From Litsea cubeba (taxonomy: Eukaryota; Streptophyta; Magnoliopsida; Laurales; Lauraceae): a stretch of DNA of 64,000 bases. This document shows, in pieces, positions 45,801-54,939 of this stretch; the stretch's first letter is position 1, and each line of letters opens with the position of its first letter. The stretch is from NCBI GenBank assembly GCA_012931725.1, contig CM022951.1:25454752-25518751 (forward strand). The letters are read 5' to 3'. The position numbers and the translations under genes are program-made. The notes under the pieces were generated by a model. The model was not told where the DNA came from, did no database searches, and was given only the letters and a program-made list of their open reading frames with translations.

Positions 45801-47731
45801 AACTTTACCGAACCACCTTCATAGTGCTGTAACTTGATGAATTTTTCTTTATCACCAGTCATATGACTCGAACAGCCACTATCAAGGACCCATGGTGCTG
45901 TCTTCTTTTGTGCATTGAAAGCGGTTTGCACAATGAGAGATTCTTTGGGACTTTCTGCACTTTGCTTTGCTCTCCAAGTTTTGACTAACTTGGGTTTCTT
46001 TTCAACCTGAATTGGTTTAGCAGTAGGCAGCCTACAATCCCTAGCCATGTGTCCAAAATTATGACACTTGTAGCACTCAATATTGTGGCTATTTAGGATT
46101 GAGAAAGGGTTCCTTCTCACAACTGGGCTGTTTCTCACATAGAATTTACAATCTGCCCTTCTATGTCCATACCTATTGCAATGATAACAATAGCCATAAA
46201 ATTTGTATCTTTTATATGGCTGGTTAGGCTTCATGTCCTTTCTCACTTGAATGGGCTCTTTTCTAGGCAGTGTGGGCTTCACAGAATTGGAAGGTGTAGT
46301 AACTTGCTTTACAAACACCGTCTCTACAGAAGGTGTAACCTTAGAAGATTCTCCATTCTCAAATCCTATTCCAAATCTGAAGTGAGGGGGTCTTTGAACT
46401 TTCAAAATTTCATTCAGCTTCAATGTACCATTGATAGCTTGAAACTCCTTGAGCTTTTGTTTCATTTGCATATTTTCAGTCCTTGCTCCAAGGATTTCAT
46501 TCTCAAGTTTCATCACTTCCTCAGTTTTGGTACAGATTTGTATTTCTAGGACATCTACCATTCTTTTATACTCTTCTAATTCAGTTTTCAAAGCAATAAC
46601 TGAAATTTCAGATTCATGAAGAAGTTTCAGATTTTTCTTACTTGATCTTCGCTCCTTGCTAAGCTCCTCAAGTGCAGTAATGAGCTCTTCTTCAAGATTC
46701 ACTTCAGCCTCCTCTTCGTTTTCCAGCTCTTGCTCATCGTCTTCTTCAATAGTAACCATGAAGAGTGCTTCAGTCGCCTCGACTGATTCATCATCGTCCG
46801 AAGATTCAGACGTGCTGTCATTATGCTGACTGATGAAGCTCTTTGCTTTGCCCTTCTTTCTGAAATTCTTCTTCCATTTACTCTTATCAACATAAGAGTC
46901 ATTATCATTGTCTTCTTTCAGCGGGCACTTCGCAGCAAAGTGGCCAACACCGCCACAATTGAAGCATTTAAAGGGTAGCTTCCCTTTATACTTGCCATTG
47001 CTTCCTTTCTTCAGCCTTCTAATAAATTGAGCCTCAAGCTCATCATCATCAGAATCATGACCAGCAATCTCTTTTGCCTTTTTCTGAACTTTGAAGGCCG
47101 CTTCTCTATCCGATGAAGACGTCTTACCTATGCGCATCTCATAGGCAGTGAGAGAACCATGCAGCTCATCCATTGAAAACTCGTTCAGATCTTTGGCTTC
47201 TTCTATGGCTGAGACTTTAGAATCAAACCGGGGAAGGAGAGATCTTAGAACCTTTTTGACGATGACTGGTTCTTTAATCTCCTCTCCTAGTCCACGAATG
47301 TCATTCGTGACTTCATTCACCCGTTGCATGTAAGAATCAACATTCTCGTTATCCTCCATGCGAAGAGACTCAAATTGGGAGCGATGAGTTTGCAATTTCG
47401 CTTCTTTGATCTTCTCATCTCCTTCATGGATGCTTTTCAGCTTATCCCAGATTTCCTTGGCTGTCTTGCATGCTATAACTTTGATCAGCTCGCTGTCAAC
47501 AAGGCCGCTAAAGAGTGCATTCTGCGCCTTAGAGTCGTTGTCTGCTAACTTCTTCGTTGCAGCATCAGTGGGTACGATGGCAGAATTGTAACCGACTCTG
47601 ACAGTCTCCCAGACATCATAGCCAAGAGATTTGATGAAGGCCTGCATTCTAATCTTCCAAAAGCTGTAATTAGAACCATCAAATAACGGTGCTTTCATAT
47701 TCGCTGTGCTGGTTGCCATGTGATTTGACAA
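42872..47731 (-). CDS. Copia-3 gag-pol polyprotein, uninterrupted
   Basis: 1619 codons without a stop. In order: a gag UBN2-type domain (about residues 15-200), a first CCHC knuckle (256-269), an acidic and coiled-coil stretch (about 310-440), and two more knuckles (515-528, 553-566). Then come the protease motif LDSGCSSH (616-623), the integrase zinc domain (H-x4-H and CDSC, about 744-782) and an integrase core with its three acidic residues in 'VHTDLCGP', 'LRSDRGGEF' and 'NGVVERKNR'. RT follows with YVDD (1303-1306), and then RNase H with DADWAG and AEAEY. Every catalytic motif I looked for is present. It lies 56 bp downstream of the 5' LTR, as one unit without a gag-pol frameshift. Sirevirus gag extensions are reported to bind dynein-light-chain-like proteins; whether this one does is unknown. 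Confidence 0.96.
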   Translation of the reverse strand: MSNHMATSTANMKAPLFDGSNYSFWKIRMQAFIKSLGYDVWETVRVGYNSAIVPTDAATKKLADNDSKAQNALFSGLVDSELIKVIACKTAKEIWDKLKSIHEGDEKIKEAKLQTHRSQFESLRMEDNENVDSYMQRVNEVTNDIRGLGEEIKEPVIVKKVLRSLLPRFDSKVSAIEEAKDLNEFSMDELHGSLTAYEMRIGKTSSSDREAAFKVQKKAKEIAGHDSDDDELEAQFIRRLKKGSNGKYKGKLPFKCFNCGGVGHFAAKCPLKEDNDNDSYVDKSKWKKNFRKKGKAKSFISQHNDSTSESSDDDESVEATEALFMVTIEEDDEQELENEEEAEVNLEEELITALEELSKERRSSKKNLKLLHESEISVIALKTELEEYKRMVDVLEIQICTKTEEVMKLENEILGARTENMQMKQKLKEFQAINGTLKLNEILKVQRPPHFRFGIGFENGESSKVTPSVETVFVKQVTTPSNSVKPTLPRKEPIQVRKDMKPNQPYKRYKFYGYCYHCNRYGHRRADCKFYVRNSPVVRRNPFSILNSHNIECYKCHNFGHMARDCRLPTAKPIQVEKKPKLVKTWRAKQSAESPKESLIVQTAFNAQKKTAPWVLDSGCSSHMTGDKEKFIKLQHYEGGSVKFGNNDGAKIVGKGVVQLMANKIRSEEVLYVSGLRHNLLSVSQICDKGHEIVFTKNGFAIKKSSNGKTVATGSRTAGNLYTLSDGAEKTCLLSRSEESWLWHKRLGHLNFGNMSKICNSKAVRGMATVEKPSNPICDSCQKGKQTRVMFKTKEHHTKKPLELVHTDLCGPMRTQSTNGDKYFMLCIDDFTRMTWVLFLKHKHQALDRFKVFKAQVENMLGKQIKTLRSDRGGEFTSNEFTKYCEHHGIQRQYSAPRTPQQNGVVERKNRTVQEMARTMLIESKMADKYWKEAIHTAVYIQNRCLIRPHEDKTPYELWFGRKATVKHFRVFGSKCYIKRLEQNPGKFEERADEGIFLGYSSSSKAYRCLNKRTRKIIESADVRIDENHESKKVTHNDSPVYEDSSEIDDEVAEPDSEKAKDDSEDTSPRKKSTWVEQHPKDQIIGDPEAGVKTRQSVVSNYSLVSTIEPKTVAEASLDESWLKAMHEELEQIEKNSTWELVPRPTDKNVIGTKWVFRNKLNEDGQVIRNKARLVCKGYAQVEGIDFEETFAPVARLEAIRMFLALAAYKTFKVFQMDVKSAFLNGLLEEEVYIEQPDGFLISKNSDLVCKLKKALYGLKQAPRAWYARLDLYLRKIGFGKGLVDSNLYVKSDSSKQLVVIVYVDDIIFGGNDETMCRIFAEDMTKEFEMSMLGELKFFLGLQVQQLKNGIFISQMKYIKEMLKRFNMEDSKPVSTPMTTNTKLSKDDKASSVDHTTYRSMIGSLLYLTATRPDLLQAVCMVARFQASPTETHLTAVKRIFRYLKGTMELGIWYPKGKSFTLVAYSDADWAGCVDDRKSTSGGAFYLGDRLVAWHSKKQDSVSLSTAEAEYIAAATCCTQVLWMRQMLSDLGVPTTDPTPILCDNTSAIHISKNPVQHSRTKHVAIRYHFLKDKVADGEVKLEYVPTTEQVADIFTKPLPKEVFEYLRKKLGVTHSPTP

Positions 47732-47773
47732 AGATCACCCTTAGCGTGTTAAGCTTATCAAGGGAAACCTTAC

Positions 47774-47785
47774 GCTCTGATACCA
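47774..47785 (-). other. Copia-3 primer binding site
   Basis: TGGTATCAGAGC on the minus strand, two bases inside the 5' LTR, complementary to initiator Met tRNA. Confidence 0.94.
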
Positions 47786-48433
47786 ATTGTTAGATCTCGT
47801 GATCACTGAGAGGGGGGGGTGAATCAGTGATCTCTTTTAACCAGGTCCTTGCTAACAACAATTCAAATCAAACCACACAATTGACACCAGATTTTACGTG
47901 GTTCACCAAAAGGCTACGTCCACGGTTCAATCCCGTCCGAACAACAATCCGGTACAGGTCTGAATCTTATTTAGTCGCACCGACGACAAAGAGCACCAAC
48001 CCTTAAATTCAGATAGCACCAACTATCTAGGAAGCACCGACTCCCTTAGGTTTCAGATAGCACCAACTATCTAGGAAGCTACAACTCCCTTTACAATTTG
48101 TCTGCACCCACAGACAGGATCACCAAACCCCAAAACACCAAGCACCAACTTGATGATTACAGCAAAGAAGATAAACTGATCTACAGCCCTTTCCCCTCTA
48201 CAATTCTCTCTCTCTCAATCCCTTACAAATAGAAATCTAAAGCATAAAAGAGAGACTTATCTTATGAACGAAAATACCATCTTCATGAGGCTTCAAATTC
48301 GTCCACACTTGCTGTAGAAAGTTGCTCCACAACAGCAAGACACAAGCACCTTCTTCTCCAAGCACTCTTCTCTCCAAAACTCTCTCAAACTCTTCTTTCT
48401 TTGATGCTTGTTATTGAAAACGAGATTAGGAGT

Positions 48434-48443
48434 GTTTATATAG
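48434..48443 (-). promoter_or_regulatory. Copia-3 5' LTR TATA box
   Basis: CTATATAAAC on the minus strand, about 0.7 kb upstream of the gag-pol start. Confidence 0.6.
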
Positions 48444-48574
48444 GTTTTAGCAACCCCAAAGAGTGTCCAAAATAGGCTACAATTCGTTTAGAAAGAGTCC
48501 CAAACGAATTACCAAAAATTCCTAACTTTTAGCAAAAGACTTCTAATTCTGCAATACTTGCTGTCTGTGTGTGC

Positions 48575-48788
48575 TCGGTCGACATCATACTGTGCTCGGT
48601 CGACCGGGTGAACTGGGCGCCTGACGAACTTTCAAAAAGTTGTAAGTTGTCAAATTCTGGATCCGAGCTCGGTCGACATCCTGGAAGCCTCGGTCGACCG
48701 GATGACCTCTGTGTCAAAAAATAACTGTAAGCTCTGATTTTGCACTTTCTTCATGCTCGGTCGACCTGCCAGGGAGCTCGGTCGACCG
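48575..48788. repeat. CGGTCGAC motif cluster, right LTR
   Basis: The same six motifs in three pairs as in the left LTR, 6513 bp away, with identical spacing. Confidence 0.85.
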
Positions 48789-48981
48789 GGTACACTGCAC
48801 CAGGAAAAACTGATTTTCTTCACTGTTTTCCTTTTTCATTCTTCTTGAGCTCTATCACTTCCACTCTTTCAACACATGATTGAGACATAGTGTTGACAAT
48901 AATTCCAATACAATTTGATGCTTGAGACACCAAACACACCAATGCTTCAAGATTCAACTCAATGCATCTCAAATTCCAACA

Positions 48982-49190
48982 GGCTATATGTGGCAGGTTA
49001 GGGGGTCGGGTTTGGTTTTGACCGTGTGACCCAACAAACTGTATGTGGAATGTTGGGGGGTCGATTTTGGTTTTGATCTTGTGACCTAACAGGCTGTATG
49101 TGGCAAGTTAGGGGATCAGGTTTTGGTTTTTGGTTTTGGTCTTGTGACCTAACAGGCTGTATGTGGCAAGTTAGGGGACCAGGATTTGGT
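48982..49190. repeat. 55-63 bp tandem repeat in the Tat element
   Basis: Units start at 48982, 49037, 49092 and 49155 (GGCTGTATGTGGCAAGTTAG...GTGACCTAACA). A diverged unit lies left of Copia-3 at about 41230-41271, so Copia-3 inserted within this repeat. Confidence 0.85.
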
Positions 49191-49740
49191 TTGATGGAAT
49201 GTCAATTTCAAGAATTTGGCTCAATTTGGTAGATGAGGCTTGATGGTTTGATTCTTTGGAAGCTCATGGGGCTTGGAATTTTCTTTTGTATGGTCCAATC
49301 AACTCAAAAGAGGCATGGAACCATTTTTGTATGCTCTTGGTAAGAGGGATTTCTCTTTGACTAAAAGCCCAAAAAATTTTCTTTTTTTTTTTTTTTTTTT
49401 TTGTGCCTAGGTGGTCAAACCTGGCTCATATGGGCTAACCCATGGGACTTTAAGCTTTTGAAATGGCTTAGATCTCATATGGTGTCATTTTTGTAAAGAA
49501 TATCCAAAAATATCTCATTTGGATAGAGAATATCTAAGAATATCTTTACTTGGAGAGAATCTCTCATGATCCCTTTATTTTTGGGATAAAATATCTCAAG
49601 ATATCTTTCTTTTGGGAAAGAATCCGTCATAGATTATATCTTTTAAGAGAAAATCTCTCATTGATTTCTTTTTGGGAGAGAATCCCTCAAGATATCTTTC
49701 TTTTGGGAAAGAATCTTTCTAATTTCTTTCTTTTGGTAAG

Positions 49741-49756
49741 GTTACTAATTAGTAAC
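49741..49756. promoter_or_regulatory. 16-bp perfect palindrome upstream of TATA
   Basis: GTTACTAATTAGTAAC, 41 bp upstream of the TATA box. It may bind a dimeric (homeodomain- or NAC-like) factor, but that is only inference from symmetry. Confidence 0.5.
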
Positions 49757-49797
49757 ACTTACCTCTTTCTTCTTTCCTTCTTTGGTTTGCTCTCCTC

Positions 49798-49805
49798 TAT
49801 AAAAG
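49798..49805 (+). promoter_or_regulatory. TATA box of the antisense PMD gene
   Basis: TATAAAAG on the plus strand, about 120 bp upstream of the ATG of exon 1, leaving room for a 5' UTR of roughly 90 bp. Confidence 0.65.
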
Positions 49806-49926
49806 CAAGGAGAAGGTTGGATCTCTTGCTCTTATTACTTTCTTTTGCAATAATCTCAAGAGGGCTTCAAGACCAAGAGCTTTTCTTCTTCAAGATCTTC
49901 AAGAGTTTTCTTCTTCTTCTCCATCA

Positions 49927-50073
49927 ATGGCTTCAAGTAAGTTCTTCTTTTTCAAGAAGACTCCATTGTAGGGAAAAAAAAAAGTTCTTCTTTTTTTTTT
50001 GTTTCTTTCTTTTTCTTTTCTTCTTTTTTTTTTCCACGTGTTTGCTTCCCTTCTTCTCTTTTTTTTTTCACAC

Positions 50074-50105
<32 letters not shown>

Positions 50106-53100
50106 CATGTTTTTTTTTTTTTTTGTGGGCCGTACGGACAGATCCGTACGGATCTGGCCGTACGGCCACGTGGCCTGTGGGCCAGCCCCTCTTTTTTTTC
50201 TTCTTTTTTCTTTTTTTTTTCTTTCCCTCCCCCTTTTTTTTTGAGAGAGTTTCTTTTTCTTTCTTTTTTTGTTTTCTTTCTCCTCTTTTTTTTTAGAGAA
50301 AGTTTCTTTTTCTTTCTTTTTTTGTTTTCTTTCTCCTCTTTTTTTTTTAGAGAAAGTTTCTTTTTCTTTTTTTTTTCTTTTGCTCATCATGATAATGCAT
50401 TTTTTTTTTCGCAAACCAAGATGTTCATGCATGCCTTTAATTTGTAAATTAAATTTGTAGCATGATGTGATAGCATACCTGAAAGTTTTCGCAAATTTGG
50501 GAACTTGGAGCTCGCAGTGATGTTGAGCCCTTCCTGATTTTGCGGAGACTTTTAGGTTTCGAAAGTTTGGAGTTTCGGAGCTCGCAGCGATGTTGAGCCC
50601 ATCTTCAAGCTTTCTATTTCTTTCGGGATAGTTCCTTTTCTTCGGAATTGCCCCGTCATCATGTCAAAATTTCGCCAGATTTTTTTTTAGCGAGATTCTT
50701 CCATTTTGATGTTTGATCTTTTTCTTTTCCATCCTTTTCAGGTGGTTCCTCCAGAGCGAACAAGGGTAAAGAGCCTGCTACAAGCGTACCTCGTCGATCT
50801 TCTAGATCTTCTAATCCGGCCGTTCAGCAGGCTTTTGAGAAGGTCCAGTATGTTGAGAGAAATCTGGAAGAGTGCGACTCCCTCAACAGAGATGAGATGA
50901 GGCAGCGACTGATCACTCTCAAGGGAGAGGAATTCTATAAGATCATGGTAAGCAGTCGTCCATGGGTGATGGAAGATCAGAGCGTTTTGCCCAAGCCTAC
51001 CTTCTTCTTTGGTGATGCAGTCCCTGATGACATGACATACCAGAGGAGATGTTTTCAGTTTTCCTTCACAGCAGATGGTGAGAAGAAGACTGTTACTACC
51101 CGGTCGATGTTTGATCGCACCGTCTCGATTCTGAGCCTTGCCCCCACGTGCCCTAAGAGGGAAGATCCTCCAAGTTGGGTGAGAAGGACAAATGTAATCA
51201 AGACCGGGGTTTTTGTTGGCGGTTCTCCTGGATATACGGAGAGGTCGCCTGTTGATATGGACCTGTTGATGCCATCCAGCGGCTACCAGGGCTCTGATTA
51301 TCCGTCGGTCGATTTGAGACCGGTGGGCCTTGGTATTTTCAGTGGTGACGGCAGCAATTGGATCAAGCCTTTCCGACTTCGAGGTCGTTTCAATGCTGAC
51401 TCTGAGTGGAAGTCGTGGACTGATCGCGTCTTGCTGATTGGTGGTGCCGTTTTGAAGGAAGCCGGGATTTTTGATGCGGTCCGCGCCTTTAGGGAGACCG
51501 TGATCTTTTCCGACGAGGCCTTCATGGCTATGCTGGAGTCATTCCTCCCACAAACCAATACCTTCGTTGTGACGAATGGTGAGATTGGTTTTTCTTTGAA
51601 GGAGCTGAGCGCCATTACCGGATTGCCCATCCTCGGCAAGCTCTATGAGGAGTTTATGCTGATTGACAGCGTCCTTGAGGGGCAGTCTGAGGAGTTCAGT
51701 CTTCTATACTTTCAGCTTGTCGCCTTCTATGATTTTTTGAAGGAGAAGGGGGGTTTGAAAGTTAGATCCAGCAGTTGGAAGAGTTCTAGCTCTTCGTTCC
51801 CCAACTTTTTTGATAGTAGGGAGTCTTCTGATAGCGTGACCCAAGAAGCCAGAGCTTCAAAGAAGATCTTGGCCATGCAAGAAGAGTTGAGAGATTTCTG
51901 TGCAAGTACAAATGCCATATGTCCTGACATTGCACTGCGGAGAGATCTCGCTGTTTACCTCACTTATTGGCTTGGTGAAGCTGTTTTTGCTGGAGGAGAT
52001 GGAATGCACATCAGGCCGCATTGTATTTTCCCGGCTTGTCAGATGGCGTTTGGAGAGCAGCTTGCTTTGGTGCCAGCTCTTTACTCCTACCTGTGTACCG
52101 AACTGCAGGCTGCTGCTTTTCTGGTTCGGCTTGGGCTTCCCATGAATAGGGTATTTTCAGCCCATATCTTTTATTCGTGGTATGTATACCACTGTCCTGG
52201 CTTCCATCGGCTGGGTGCTGCACAGGATGATGATCCTCTAATGATTCGACTGGCTAAGGGCAAAGCCGTGTCCGAATCACTTTTGTTTGCCCGCATGAGG
52301 ATCCGACGGTTCAGGGACGTCGAGATGGGGCAATCTTCAGTAAAGCTTTCTCCGGAGTTGCGGAAGAAGGCTTTTGATTTTGGTGCCTCCCGAGACTCTA
52401 CCAGGGCGGGGTCGGGAAGGCATTATTCCTTGACAAATGCAGAGAGAGAGTGGCTTTTTAGCATACGTGTCGGCACGATGGTGTACCGCAGACATCTTTT
52501 CGTCGACATCCAGCCGTATGTACCCTCTCGTTTTGCTTTGCAGCTTGGCTTTTCTCAAGGCGTTGTTGGAGCGCCTTCAAGTATGGTGAAGCGCTTTGGA
52601 GGCTTACAGGACGGGAGAAATGCATGGGCTTTCTATAGTGCTGAAGACACTACAGCCATGATTTCTTATCCTGTGTTGCTGACTTCCCGTACTGCCGGCT
52701 TTGCGAAGTGGTTCGCGGAGAGCTTCTTGGCATATCGGGGACTTTCCAGGAAGGAGCTTGATGTGAAGCTGGCATCTGGAAAGGGCCTTGGAAAGTCGGA
52801 TGGCATCCGGCGAGAGGAAGTTTGGGCCTTCCTTTCTGGAGAGAAGCACAAGATAGGCTTTCTCGGTGACCAGGGCGTCATCGGTTCTGAAGCTATTCGA
52901 GAAATACCTGACGAGGCTTTGGAGCAGCTAGAACAGGAGGAAGCCGAACTTGGTGCTTGGATGCAGGCGGCACAGAGGCAAGCTTCCGTGGAGTCTACTG
53001 GCAAGAGCAGACCATCCAGTGATGAGTCGAGTGGCAAACCTGACTCTGACAGCGGGGCAGGTTCCTCTAAGAAGCGAGCCCGCAGGAGTAAGAGGAGGAG

Positions 53101-54667
53101 GAGTCATCATAGTAGCAAGGGGCAGCATGAGGACTCTCCTAACTTGGAAGTTCCTCTTACTATTAATGAGGATGTGCCAGTGGATGCTGACGACCCTCCG
53201 GAGAAGAGAAGCCGAGAAGAAGAGACCGTTGGTGAAGGTATGATTCTTCCTTTTTCTCTTTCCATTTCTTTTCATGGGATTTTTTTTCCATATTATGATT
53301 TGCTTCTTGTTTCTGCTTTTCTCTCCCTTTTTTTTTAGCAGAGGAAGACTTGGTGATGCCTGAGGTTCCAACCGATGAGGTGGTGATGGATCCTGTTGAG
53401 GCACCTGAAGAAGAACCGAGGGGCTCTGGAGTAAATCCAGAATCTCCAATTGGTACGACTTCTTTTGCTCTCTGTTTTTTTTTTTTTTTTTTTTTTTTGA
53501 GTTTGTGACTTGGCTTGCTAACACATTTTTTTTTTTTTTTTGTCAGCTGACTTGCCACAGGATTCCGATGACTTTGAACCATCGATAGACGCAAATGTTG
53601 ATGATGCTTCCGATGAGTTCATGGAGGAGGAAAGTGTTCCACCAGTCGTCGAAGAAGGTATTTTGTAGTTATAACTCTGATAATGATTTTCAAACAGGGT
53701 CATATTCATACCTTTTTGTGTTTCCTTTGCAGGTTTTGAAGTGGCAGAGGAGGATCCGTCGCTTCCAGAGCAAGAGATGCCAGAGGTTGATCCAGAGGTA
53801 GAGATTCCTGGGACCAGCTCTGACAATATTGAGGAGATTCCTCGCGCTGAGATTCCTTCCCGAGCAGGAGCAGCTTCAACTGGAAAGAGTTCTTTTGTTA
53901 CTCTTTCAACAGATGATGACATGAGCAGCCGACCAACGGAGTTGGGCGAATCTTCAGCTGGGCCATCTCTTCTTTTTGCGAAGAAGGTGGTGGTGCGAGT
54001 TGTGAGCTCTTGGATTGAGACTCTCTTTTCTGGGCACTTGGAAGTCGGATTTGGTATGATCCAGCATGTGCAGGAGATTCTCAGTGATGCTGAAGAGGCT
54101 GGTCTGGATGTCACAGGTGCCAGGGCGATCGTTGATAGGATCATTGCACTGGGTGACAAGTGGTTTGAGACCGTGAGTTTGGCTGATGACCAGTTTTTCA
54201 AGGAGATGTTCCTGGACCCTGCTGATAAGGCTAAGTCTGACCTGGATGAGGCTACAGAAAGCAAGAAGCAGGCAGTCCGAAAGAGGAACTTAGAAGAGCT
54301 AGCCATCATCAGGCTGACACATGACCTTAACATCCTTGACAGGGAGGTCGATGAGGCCAGGAAACGTCTTGAGCATTTGCAGGCACAAGTCGCTGCCAAG
54401 TGGACTGCCATAATAGAGGCTCGCGACAGGGAGAGTGCTCTAATTCACCAGGTTGCAGATGCCGAACGGGTTCTCAAAAGGAAGTCTGATGAGGATGAAC
54501 AATGGCAAACTGCTCGAGGTAAGCTTCCTGGTGTGAAAGAAGGGGTACAGCCCACTCCAGCATCTCATGGCAGGTTCCTGAAGAAGCGTGCCTTGGAATC
54601 CTTGACGGCTGAGGCTAAAAGTTTGCTTGGGGAGCTGAACTCTTGGCTGGAGACCATTTTTGATTGA
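49927..54667 (+). CDS. Five-exon plant mobile domain (PMD) protein gene, antisense within the Tat element
   Basis: Predicted exons: 49927-49936, 50742-53237, 53339-53452, 53547-53657 and 53733-54667. Each intron is GT-AG with a pyrimidine-rich acceptor, all four are phase 1, and the joined length is 3666 nt (1221 residues plus stop). Exon 1 is only ATGGCTTCAA; joining it to exon 2 gives a smooth MASSGSSRANKGKEP start. Residues about 205-500 form a plant mobile domain, seen in 'WIKPFRLRGRF', 'LSAITGLPILG' and the 'LAVYLTYWLGEAVF...RPHCIFPACQMAFGEQLALVPAL' region. A basic cluster KKRARRSKRRR (about 780-790) suggests nuclear import. Acidic linkers (exons 2-5) and a coiled coil (about 1076-1163) follow. 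Cellular PMD proteins such as Arabidopsis MAIN and MAIL1 are nuclear and affect transposon silencing. Extra antisense genes at this position are known in Tat elements. Function here is unknown; the gene itself looks intact. Confidence 0.87.
49937..50741 (+). other. Intron 1 of the PMD gene
   Basis: 805 bp, GTAAGT donor and TTTTCAG acceptor, phase 1. It is rich in T runs and has three ~54-bp repeats near 50243, 50297 and 50350, plus a palindrome cluster at 50140-50175. Confidence 0.8.
50140..50175. repeat. Three abutting perfect palindromes in intron 1
   Basis: AGATCCGTACGGATCT (50140-50155), GGCCGTACGGCC (50156-50167) and GGCCACGTGGCC (50164-50175, overlapping the previous one). The last contains a CACGTG G-box. 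They form a GC-rich island between long T tracts. Confidence 0.92.
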
Positions 54668-54939
54668 GCTCCTGTATTTTTTTTTTACAGAAACCATCCT
54701 TCTCTCTTTTCTTTTTTTTTTGGTACCACTTGTATTTTTTTTGTACTTATTTTTTGTAGTGCTTGTGAACACTTTTTTTTTTTTGGTACCACATGTAACT
54801 TTTTTGGTACTCTTTTTTTTTTCTTTTTTTTTTGTTATCCCTACGCTCACTTGAATCTTTTTGTGATAAAAGTAATTGCTAAATGGGATTTGATCAAAAG
54901 GTTGTCATTTTGTGAAAATCTTTTGTCAAGTGATTGTTT
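54668..54939. other. Region 3' of the PMD gene
   Basis: 272 bp of T-rich sequence with two GGTACCACNTGTA-like repeats (54721, 54785). Probably the 3' UTR; I see no clear AATAAA signal. Confidence 0.5.

Larger units (their letters stand above)
41272..48981 (-). mobile_element. Copia-3: complete Sirevirus-like Ty1-copia element, apparently intact
   Basis: 7710 bp on the minus strand: LTRs of 1197 bp (left) and 1194 bp (right), a primer site at 47774-47785, one uninterrupted 1619-codon gag-pol at 47731-42872, and several purine tracts before the 3' LTR. The only LTR difference I find is a poly-G run (11 versus 8). Sirevirus traits are a long gag with a coiled coil and extra CCHC knuckles, repeated AAAGGGGGAG tracts upstream of the 3' LTR, and repeated palindromes in the LTR. 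By sequence it could be autonomous and very recently inserted. No 5-bp target duplication is found. Confidence 0.95.
47788..48981 (-). repeat. Copia-3 5' LTR (right copy)
   Basis: 1194 bp. It matches the left copy throughout by eye, apart from three fewer G in the run near 47812. TATA motif at 48434-48443; CGGTCGAC cluster at about 48575-48788. Confidence 0.96.
49191..49926. other. Upstream region of the antisense PMD gene
   Basis: No coding frame. It holds a T run (49381-49402), several diverged copies of a motif like TTGGGAGAGAATCCCTCAAG (49545-49735), a 16-bp perfect palindrome at 49741-49756 and a TATA box at 49798-49805. This looks like the promoter and 5' UTR of the downstream spliced gene. 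Confidence 0.6.

Noticed and set aside
49550..50296. 248-codon plus-strand frame rich in Phe/Leu
   Set aside because: It is a translation of T-rich promoter and intron sequence and crosses the predicted exon 1 and intron 1 in another frame.
53518..54411. 297-codon minus-strand frame opposite PMD exon 5
   Set aside because: It is a Ser/Ala-rich shadow of the plus-strand coding exons and has no known motif.
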